From Delphinus delphis (taxonomy: Eukaryota > Chordata > Mammalia > Artiodactyla > Delphinidae), in NCBI RefSeq assembly GCF_949987515.2, contig NC_082697.1:19971730-20035729 (forward strand): a DNA stretch of 64,000 bases, written 5' to 3'. The translations under genes and the position numbers were made by a program. Position 1 is the first letter of the stretch. Every line of letters starts with the position of its first letter. Positions 55,945 to 64,000 of this stretch are shown here, piece by piece. The notes beneath the pieces are model-generated. The model was not told the origin of the DNA. It made no database searches and saw only the letters and a list, made by a program, of their open reading frames with translations.

Positions 55945-57398
55945 TTTTTAAGTTCTCTTTCAATTTTATTTCATTGTTGTAAGAATAATTAACATGAGTT
56001 CTACTGCCAACAGAATTTTAACTGTTCTTTATTGTTGACTGTAGGTGCAGTGTTGTACAGTAGATCTACAGAGCTCATTCATCTTGAGTAACTTAAACTT
56101 GATGTTTATTGATTAGTAACTTCCCATTTCCCCTTCCCTTCAGTCCCTGGCAACCACCAATCCTCTCTTCAATTCTATGGATTTGACCATTTCAGGTACC
56201 TCATATAAGTGGAATCATGCAATATTTGTCCTTCTAACAGGCTTATTTCACTTAGCATAATATTCTTAATATCCATGGTGCCTCGTATGGCACAGTTTTC
56301 CTCTTTTTTAAGACTGAGTAGTATTCCATTGTATGTATTGACCACATTTTCTTATCCATTCACCTGTCAATGGACATTAAGATTTTTTCATATCTTGGCT
56401 ACTCTGAATGGTTCTGTAATGAACGTAAGCGTGCTAGTATCCTTTCAAGATCCTAATTTCAATTCTTTTGGTTAAATACCCAGAAGTTGGGTTGCTGTAT
56501 CATATGGCAGTTCTATTTTTAATTTTTGAGGAGCCTTCATACTGTTTTCCACAGCAGCCCCACTATTTTGCATCCCCACCAACAGTGTGCAAAGGTTTCA
56601 ATTTCTTCACATCCTCAGCAACACATATCGTCTTTTATTTTTTAAATGTAGAGTTCAGTGGCATTAAGTACATTCATATTGTTGTGCAACCATCACCACC
56701 ATGCATCTCTAGAAAAATTTCATCAAAACACATTTGGTTTTTTTCAATAACCATTTTTTTATTGAAGTATGGTTAATTTACAATGTTGTGTTAGCTTCAG
56801 GTGTACAGCAAAGTGATTCAGTTTATATAAATATTCTTTTTGATTATAGGTTATTACAAGACATTGAATATAATTCCCTGTGCTATACAGTAGGTCCTTG
56901 TTGTCTATCTGTTTTATACATGGTAATGTGTATATGTTAATCCCAAACTCCTAATTTATCTTCCCCCACCTCACCTGCTATCCCCTCTAGTAACAATAAG
57001 TTTGTTTTCTATGTCTGTGAGTCTATTTCTCTTTTATAAATAGGTTCATTTATGTCATTTTTTAGATTCTTTTGTTTTTTGATAATAACCATTCTGACAG
57101 GTGTGAGGTGATATCTCATTGTGCTTTAGATTTGCATTTCCCTGATGATTAGTGATATTGAGCACTTTTTCATATACCTGTTGGCCATTTGTATGTCTTC
57201 TTTGGATAAATGGCTATTCAAGTCCTTAGCTTAGCACAGGCAACAAAAACAAACAAGCGGGACTACATCAAACTAAAATTCTGCACAGCAGAGGAAACAA
57301 ACAACGAGAGTGAAAGGTAAACAATAGAATGGGAGAAAATATTTGTAAAGTGTATATCTGAAAAGGGGTTAGTTTCTAAAATATATAAGGAACTCATG
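55945..57398 (-). mobile_element. Old L1 with 5' inversion (twin priming)
   Basis: From 55945 the 3' UTR reads in reverse ('ttcccctt', 'caaccaccaatcctctcttc', 'aagtggaatcatgcaatatt'), then reverse ORF2 to about 57227 ('aatggctattcaagtcc'). From about 57231 to 57398 ORF2 reads forward ('gcgggactacatcaaactaa', 'ttctgcacagcagaggaaac', 'atatataaggaactcatg'). The forward piece lies just upstream of the reversed piece in L1, with a small gap. Younger L1-derived sequence interrupts it at about 56645-57070. Confidence 0.75.
56752..57070 (-). mobile_element. Younger L1 3' end nested in the old L1, antisense
   Basis: Starts with a T tail then 'gaagtatggttaatttacaa', 'tgttgtgttagcttcaggtg', 'tacagcaaagtgattcagtt' and 'tccctgtgctatacagtagg', the reverse of the cetartiodactyl L1 3' end also seen at 44365. 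The old L1 resumes at about 57080 with 'gataataaccattctgacag'. About 100 bp of other L1 3' UTR-like sequence lies just left (56645-56735), so there may be two nested events. Confidence 0.7.
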
Positions 57399-57404
57399 GA
57401 ATTA

Positions 57405-57969
57405 TGTCTTATTTTTATAACAAGAAAAAATCAATAAAGATATTTTCATCTTTAACAGAGGACAAAATTAAGAAGGTAATGTTTGAGATTAATGAATTCA
57501 GAGGAAAAGGAAAGCCTAAGAACGCAATGGTAAAGAAGGGACCGCTGCTGTGGGGAAAGTAAAGAGAGAAGTAGGGGGAGAGGTCTTGAAAATGATGACT
57601 CCGACTTAAACCTTCAACAGCAAGCAAGAGACATTTCACCTACTGAAGGTTAAACCTCTAAACCCCTGTCCTCATCAAGCTCCCCAAAAGAAATCCTATG
57701 TGGAAAAATAGCCAGTGGTCACACATCTTTAAAGAAGCACATCTAGAACCAGCACACATGTACCATGCACACAAATCAGTGTCCTCCGTTTGTCCCTCCT
57801 TAGAAACAAGTGTTGATCCCTTACTGACACAGTGATATCACGGACACAAATTATTTCCTCCGCAGCAAATTTGTCAAAGTAGTCCAAACTCAAAACAGAG
57901 ACCTCTGAAAAGTTCCAAAATGTTAAATATGGAAAAAAATAATAATCTGCTTAATGCTTAATCTTTTAA
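57405..57969. other. Unassigned, gene-free stretch
   Basis: Nothing recognised between the inverted L1 and the GATA array. Confidence 0.4.
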
Positions 57970-58039
57970 ATAGATAGATGATAGATATAGATAGATTGAT
58001 AGATATAGATCGATAGATAGATAGATAGATAGATAGATA
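57970..58039. repeat. (GATA)n microsatellite
   Basis: Interrupted GATA/GATT units, then about seven clean GATA units at the right. Confidence 0.95.
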
Positions 58040-58414
58040 CCCTTTGATCACGCCTATTCCTTTATGTCTCTTCATGCACAGTTCTTTTGTGACAGAGGAA
58101 TTGTTCAAAAACACAGATCCTCTTTTGTTTAATTAATAACCCCCCCAGAGATAAATCACCCCAGCAGCACCCTCTCTAAGCAACCCTGTGGCAATGACCT
58201 ACTTTAAGAGCCTTTCATGTATAGCTTGGGTTTACTATGTATTTTGAAAATTACTGCTCAATAGCTATTTTGGGAGATCAGCATTTTCCTCAGTAAGTTT
58301 AGCAATGAAGACTCATTTTCCCACCTGGGAAGGAAGAACCAGAGAATAACAGAACTGAATTAAGAGATAATGAAGAGGAACTATTTATGTCCCTAGAAAA
58401 CTAACAATAATAAT
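58040..58414. other. Unassigned, gene-free stretch
   Basis: Nothing recognised except a short (AAT)n run at 58405-58418. Confidence 0.4.
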
Positions 58415-58645
58415 AATAAGGTTAACTTTTATGAAGCACTTTACGCGCACTGCTTCATTTGATTCTCACAACAAACCTATATATTAGACACTATTTTTGC
58501 CCCCCTTTAACTGATGGGGAAACTGAGGCACAGAGAGGTTCAATAACTTCTTACTAATCATGCAGCCAGCAAGAGGCAAAGACAGAATTCAGACTAGGGT
58601 AGTCCAGCTTCAGAGCCCAAGCTCACCACCATGCTATGCACAACC
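58415..58645 (-). mobile_element. MIR SINE, antisense
   Basis: 'gattctcacaacaaacctat', 'ctgatggggaaactgaggca', 'cagagaggttcaataacttc', 'tcatgcagccagcaagaggc' and 'ccaccatgctatgcac' are in antisense MIR order. Close to full length. Confidence 0.88.
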
Positions 58646-58659
58646 ATCTAATGGGCATA

Positions 58660-58800
58660 AAATTGATGTTCATTTACTGCTAGGGACATGCCAGACATCC
58701 GATAAACATGATCACACTTAGTTCTCACAGTGACACTCAGTTGGCATAATCTTTATTTCCAGAGAGGTGAATTGAAACACAGCAAAGAATGTGGTGAGAT
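58660..58800 (-). mobile_element. MIR fragment, antisense
   Basis: 'agacatccgataaacatgat', 'cacttagttctcacagtgac' and 'tccagagaggtgaattgaaa' look like a second, partial MIR. Confidence 0.5.
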
Positions 58801-58804
58801 TTCT

Positions 58805-59415
58805 TTTTTTTATAATTATTGCGATAAGAACACTTAACATGAGATCCATCCTCTTAACAAATGTTTGCATGTACCATGTCACATTTTTAAAATTTTTATT
58901 TTGCATTGGAGTATAGCTGATTAACAATGTTGTGTTAGTTTCAGGTGTACAACACAGTGATTCAGTTATACATATACATGTAGCTATTATTTTTCAAATT
59001 CTTTTCCCATTTAGGTTATTAAAGAGTATTGAGCAGAGCTCCCTGTGCTATACAGTAGGTCCTTGTTGGTTATCTATTTTAAATATAGCAGTTTACATGT
59101 ACCATACAGCACTGTTGTACAGTGTTGTAGGGCAGATCTTTAGACCTTTTTCATCTTACATAAGTGAAACTTTATACCCGTTAAACAGCACCTCCCCATA
59201 TTCCCCTCCCCCAGCTCCAGGCAACCACCATTCTACCTTCTGTTTGTATGTGTTTGAGTATTTTATATACCTCATAGAAGTGGAATCATGCAGTATTTGT
59301 CCTTCTGTCACTGGCTTATTTCATTTTAACATGATGTCACCCAGGTTCATCCATGTTGTCATGTATGGCAGGATTTCCTTCATTTTATAACTGAATGATA
59401 TTCCATGATACGTAT
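58805..59415 (-). mobile_element. Old L1 3' UTR, antisense, with nested young L1
   Basis: Same subfamily and orientation as the one from 55945: 'aacatgagatccatcctctt', then after the insert 'caccatacagcactgttgta'-like sequence, 'ggcaaccaccattctacctt', 'aagtggaatcatgcagtatt' and 'gaatgatattccatgatacg'. The younger fragment is at about 58890-59095. Confidence 0.8.
58890..59095 (-). mobile_element. Young 5'-truncated L1 fragment, antisense
   Basis: 'ggagtatagctgattaacaa', 'tgttgtgttagtttcaggtg', 'tacaacacagtgattcagtt' and 'tccctgtgctatacagtagg' are the reverse of the cetartiodactyl L1 3' end, about 200 bp. Flanks 'ttgcatgtaccat' (left) and 'ttacatgtaccat' (right) are a likely target duplication with one change. 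The tail is worn. Confidence 0.75.
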
Positions 59416-61063
59416 AGATGACACATGTGGAGTGGCGGAAAGATCAGGCAGGTCCAGAACAAGGAAGAAAGGCTGAGAGGGAGAGTGGGTGCAAGACACA
59501 TGATGACCAAGTCTAAATGGTCTCTATGGAAAGCTGAGAATCAGTGTGGAATAAAATGAAGTTACTAGGAGAAGTAGATATTGACACCACATTTGCTTTC
59601 TTCTTATTGGCTCTAGTCTTGGCCCCAATCCAGGTTGTAAACTAGGAAGTCTGTGGTTTCATCCATCCTATTAATTAAATAAAACCTTTACCTTTATCTG
59701 CACTTAGAACGACACAATTTCCTGGATGGTGCACTAAATCCCAGTGAGTATCCTCTCTGGGGAAGAAAGGACCCCATTCTTGCAGGGCAACATTTCACCA
59801 CATCCTATATGTTCCCCACTGCACACAGCTATCTCCGCCCTAGCCTAGGAACTACAAGCATCTACAGAATGGGACATTCTGGAAAACAACAGATCCAACT
59901 TAACTTCCTTTTTCTACAGAACTGACTTGAAATATTGGCTTGAGTTTGAGAAGACTAAAATAACTGTGATGAATGTTATTTGAAAAATCTAAGATGTCAT
60001 TAGGCCTTGCATTTTTTTGCCCTAAATCCATTTTCTATTAGGTTATTATTAATTAGCATTTGTTTAGCATCAACTATGTACTCAAAACCAGACTAGATGA
60101 ATAAGAGAATAATCCTACCCAGGATGGGACACAAGTAGGATTTCTTTAAACAGCACACCACCTACACTTAACCCCCCAGAGGAACTGCACATACTCCAAA
60201 GAAATGTTCTGAAAATACATCTTCAGGGAAACAACTCAAATAAAAAGAATCACTTTCTACCAGTGGGACTTTGCATGCACTCATAATATGGGACAGGCAG
60301 AGTCCTGAGCCAAATAAAATTTTTTTAAGGAAAAAAAGAGTGAGATGTCATACAAAGTAACTGAAAATGTATTAGACTCAAAGTCTCCTGAAAGTTGTAA
60401 AGAACTGAAAATAGGAAGTGAGAAATTATTTTTCAATTATTTCATGGCAAGAACACTTAATAGAGATGTAGATAAATCTGATAACATGTATGCTAATATG
60501 ATGGATAGATCTAGATAAAGAAAAAGAAGCATCTCTGTGAACCACATGATAAAAAAAAAATACCTGGTTAGATTTTTGCCAAATTTGGAAGATATGTATG
60601 GGAATTATCCATGGTGCATTGTCTTAGTTTGAAGTCCCCTAAAATCATACCCTAAGGATGGGGTAGGAGTTAGTTATTTGGGAAACCAGGCAGCACAGTG
60701 AGGGAGTGGGGAAGGGAGGAAAGCAGATAGAAGGGTGTGATAATAAGCCAGTTACTGCTGTGGGCACTGGGACTCAGTTTCGTTGGAGACTCACTGAAAA
60801 AATGTGTTGTCCCACTGAGGGGAGAAGCTGGGGTATTTTCCTACCAACTCCTGTCCAATACAAGTTATAGAGTTCCTGGAGGACCTTGCAAGCACCTCAG
60901 GCTGTCCTGTGTATGGCCAGAGAATGTCCTTGGGCAGACAGACACAGGTGCATAGGAAGCTGTTTGCGTTTCAGTGTTTCATCATATATATGCTCAATAC
61001 AGAAGATACATGTTGAATTGGGCATGTATATTATACATTATATATACACTAAACACATAATAT
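59416..61063. other. Unassigned, gene-free stretch
   Basis: About 1.6 kb of AT-rich DNA without a repeat that I can name or a gene-like frame. A possible old LTR piece at 60610-60960 is not supported well enough to call. TA/CA-rich just before the L1 at 61064. Confidence 0.4.
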
Positions 61064-64000
61064 GTATTTTTTTTGAATTTTATTTTTTTTTTACAGCAGG
61101 CTCCTATTAGTTATCCATTTTACAAATATTAAGTATACATGTCAATCCCAATTGCCCAGTTCATCATACCACCAACCACCACCCCTGCTACTTTCCCCCT
61201 TGGTGTCCATACATTTATGCTCTAAATCTGTGTCTCTATTTCTGCCCTGCAAACCGGTTCATCTGTACCATTTTTCTAGGTTCCACATATATGTGTTAAT
61301 ATGCAATATTTGTTTTTCTCTTTCTGACTTACTTCACTCTGTATGACAGTCTCTAGGTCCACCCACATCTCTAAAAATGACCCAATTTTGTTCATTTTTA
61401 TGGCTGAGTGATATTCCATTGTATATATGTACCAAATCTTCTTTATCCATTCATCTGTCAGTGGTCATTTAGGTTGCTTCCATGACCTGGGTATTGTAAA
61501 TAGTGCTGCAGTGAACACTGCGGTGGATGTGTCTTTTTGAATTATGGTTTTCTCTGAGTATATGCCCAGTAGTGGGATTGCTGGGTCATATGGTAGTTCT
61601 ATTTTTAGTTTTTTAGGGAACCTCCATACTGTTCTCCATAGTGACTGTATCAATTTACATTCCCACCAACAGTGCAGAAGGGTTCCCTTTTATCCACACC
61701 CTCTCCAGCATTTGTTGTTTGTAGATTTTCTGATGATGTCCATTCTAACTGGTGTGAGGTGCTACCTCACTGTAGTTTTGATTTGCATTTCTCTAATAAT
61801 TAGTGATGTTGAGCAGCTTTTCATGTGCTTCTTGGCCATCTGTATGTCTTCTTTGGAGAAATGTCTATTTAGGTCTTCTGCCTATTTTTTGATTGGGTTT
61901 TTTGTTTTTTTTTTTAATATTGAGCTGCATGAGTTGCTTATATATTTTGGAGATTAATCCTTTGTCCATTGATTAGTTTGCAAATATTTTCTCCCATTCT
62001 GAGGGTTGTCTTTTCATCTTGTTTGTAGTTTCCTTTACTTTGCAAAAGCTTTTAAGTTTCATTAGGTCCCAATTATTTATTTTTGTTTTTATTTCCATTA
62101 CTCTGGGAGGTGGATCAAAAAAATCTTGCTGTGATTTATGTCAGAGAGTGTTCTTCCTATGCTTTCCTCTAAGCGTTTCATACTGTCCAGTCTTACATTT
62201 AGGTGTCTAATCCATTTTGAGTTTATTTTTGTGTACGGTGTTTGGGAGTGTTCTAATTTCATTCTTTTATGTGTAGCTGTCCAGATTTCCCAGTACCACT
62301 TATTGAAGACACTGTCTTTTCTCCATTGTATATCCTTGCCTAATTTGTCATAGATTAGTTGACCATAGGTGCATGGGTTTATCTCAGGGCTTTCTATCCT
62401 GTTCCATTGATCTATATTTCTGTTTTTGTGCCAGTACCATATTGTCTTGATTACCGTGGTTTTGTAGTATAGTCTGAAATCAGGGAGTCTGATTCCTCCA
62501 GCTCTGTTTTTTTCCCTTAAGACTGCTTTAGGTCTTTGGGGTCTTTTGTGTCTCCATACAAATTTTAAGACTTTTTTTGTTCTAGTTCTGTGAGAAATGC
62601 TATTGGTAATTTGATAAGGATCGCATTAAATCTGTAGATTGCTTCAGGTAATATAGTCATTTTCACAATATTATTCTTCCAACCCAAGAACATGGTATAT
62701 CTCGCCATCTGTTTGTATCATCTTTAATTACTTTCATCAGTGTTTTACAGTTTTCTGCATACAGGTCTTTTGTCTCCCTAGGGAGGTTTATTCCTAGGTA
62801 TTTTATTCTTTTTGTTGCAATGGTAAATGGGAGTGTTTCCTTAATTTCTCTTTCAGATATTTCACCATTGTGTATAGGAATGCAAGAGATTTCTGTGCAT
62901 TAATTTTGTATCCTGCAACTTTAGCAAATACATTGATTAGCTCTAGTAGTTTTCTGGTGGCATCTTTAAGACTCTCTATGCAGAGTATCATGTCAAAAGT
63001 GTCGTGACACTTTTACTTCTTCTTTTCCACTTTGTATTCCTTTTATTTCTTTTTCTTCTCTGATTGCTGTGGCTAGGACTTCCAAAACTATTATGTTGAA
63101 TAATAGTGGCGAGAGTGGGCATCCTTGCCTTCTTCCTGACCTTAGAGGAAATGCTTTCTGTTTTTCACCATTGAGAATGAAGTTTGCTATGGGTTTGTTG
63201 AATATGACCTTTATTATGTTGAGGTAGATTCCCTCTATGCCCACTTTCTAGACAGTTTTTATCATAAGTGGGTGTTGGATTTTGTCAAAAGCTTTTTCTG
63301 CATCTATTGAGGTGATCATATGGTTTTTCTTCTTCAATTTGTTAATATGGTGTATCACATTGATTGATTTGCGTATGTTGAAGAATCCTTGCATCCCTGG
63401 GATAAATCCCACTTGATCATGGTGTATGATCCTTTTAATGTGTTGTTGGTTTCTGTTTGCTAGTATTTTGTTGAGGATTTTTGCATCTATACTCATCAGT
63501 GATATTGGTTTGTAATTTTCTTTTTTTGTAGTATCTTTGTCTTGTTTTGGTATCAAGGTGATGGTGGCTTCATAGATTATGATTTCTTTTCTTCTACTAA
63601 CTTTGGGTTTTGTTTGTTCTCCTTTCTCTAGTTCCTTTAGTAGTAAGTTTAGATTGTTTATTTGAGATTTTTCTTGTTTCTTGAAGTAGGCTTGTATAGC
63701 TATAAACTTCCCTCTTAGAACTGCTTTTGCTGCATCCCATAGGTTTTGGATCATCGTGTTTTCATTGTCATTTTTCTCTAGGTATGTTTTGATTTCCTCT
63801 TTGATTTCTTCAGTGATCTCTTGGTTATTTAATAAAGTATTGTTTAGCCTCCATGTGTTTGTGTTTTTTACGGGTTTTTTTTCCTTATAACTGATTTCTA
63901 ATTTCATAGCACTGTGTTCAGAAAAGATGCTTGATATGATTTCAGTTTTCTTAAATTTACTGAGGATTGATTTGTGACCAAAGATGTGATATATCCTGAA
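61064..64000 (-). mobile_element. L1 LINE 3' part, antisense, runs off the right edge
   Basis: The 3' end lies at about 61064 (T-rich tail, then 'cagcaggctcctattagtta'). The reverse of the 3' UTR and ORF2 follow without interruption to the window end, about 2.9 kb. Much better preserved than the old L1s here, with no SINE or other insert inside. The 5' part and the far target duplication are outside the window. Confidence 0.92.
61420..64000 (-). pseudogene. L1 ORF2 (endonuclease-reverse transcriptase) pseudogene, partial
   Basis: Encoded ORF2p, the endonuclease and reverse transcriptase of L1. From the right edge inward one can read the endonuclease C-terminus ([12 protein letters not shown] near 63900), reverse-transcriptase blocks ([47 protein letters not shown]), then [15 protein letters not shown] (near 63125) and a C-terminal part ([16 protein letters not shown] near 61590). 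It is dead: a TAG stop at 63248-63250, and the catalytic F-A-D-D box near 62995-63014 is replaced by a palindrome with a frameshift. Further frame breaks follow downstream. Confidence 0.92.

Noticed and set aside
60610..60960. Possible old LTR fragment
   Set aside because: Resemblance is vague and no terminus or target duplication could be found.
63248..63907. 219-codon frame with reverse-transcriptase similarity considered as a gene
   Set aside because: It is one fragment of L1 ORF2 ended by a stop. Annotated as a retrotransposon pseudogene instead.

Overview
This window reads as mammalian nuclear DNA, most likely from a cetacean (whale, dolphin or porpoise). The main evidence is a roughly 200 bp tRNA-derived SINE of the CHR superfamily, present in nine well-preserved copies with clear target-site duplications. 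Longer or older relatives of the same SINE are also present, along with a cetartiodactyl-type L1 3' end. I see no BovB or Bov-tA of the ruminant kind and no PRE-1 of pigs, so a cetacean fits best. This is recognition from memory of the families, not a database search.

I find no protein-coding gene, rRNA, tRNA gene, CRISPR array or operon. Open frames longer than about 100 codons lie in repeats (antisense CHR SINEs, L1 ORF2, L2, mariner) or are isolated chance frames in AT-rich sequence. The window is intergenic or lies in a large intron. Exons with splice sites cannot be excluded without a comparison.

Layout. 1-9 kb: MIR, MER5A, an unnamed hAT-type element, a (TA)n(GA)n array, a MITE-like element split by a SINE, an MLT1 LTR, two MIRs, a unique block with homeobox-like motifs (6.6-7.1 kb) and an L1 3' end. 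9-23 kb: L2 copies (two split by SINEs), an old LTR-like repeat split by MER5A, an L1 3' end split by a SINE, unique sequence at 13.6-14.5 kb, MER20, MER5A and a GC-rich unique block at 21.5-22.1 kb. 23-33 kb: MIRs, two related copies of an unassigned repeat, antisense and sense old L1s each split by a SINE, and a second MLT1 in reverse. 33-46 kb: microsatellites, L2, MIR, MER5A, an LTR-like repeat, an L1 3' end, a short young L1 and a third MaLR-like LTR. 46.7-49 kb: a full-length mariner with a SINE inside its dead transposase, then an internally deleted Tigger1-like element. 49-64 kb: unique AT-rich DNA, microsatellites, MIRs, an old L1 with a twin-priming inversion, another old L1 carrying a young L1 fragment, and the 3' part of a younger dead L1 running off the right edge.

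No genes act together here. What can be read is history: L2, MIR and MER5/MER20 are oldest, then MaLR LTRs and old L1s, then mariner and Tigger, then CHR SINEs and the younger L1s. Nested insertions with target duplications show this order directly. I did not find an undescribed biological system. The best leads are unique blocks with possible regulatory motifs and a palindrome that replaces the reverse-transcriptase catalytic box of the right-edge L1.
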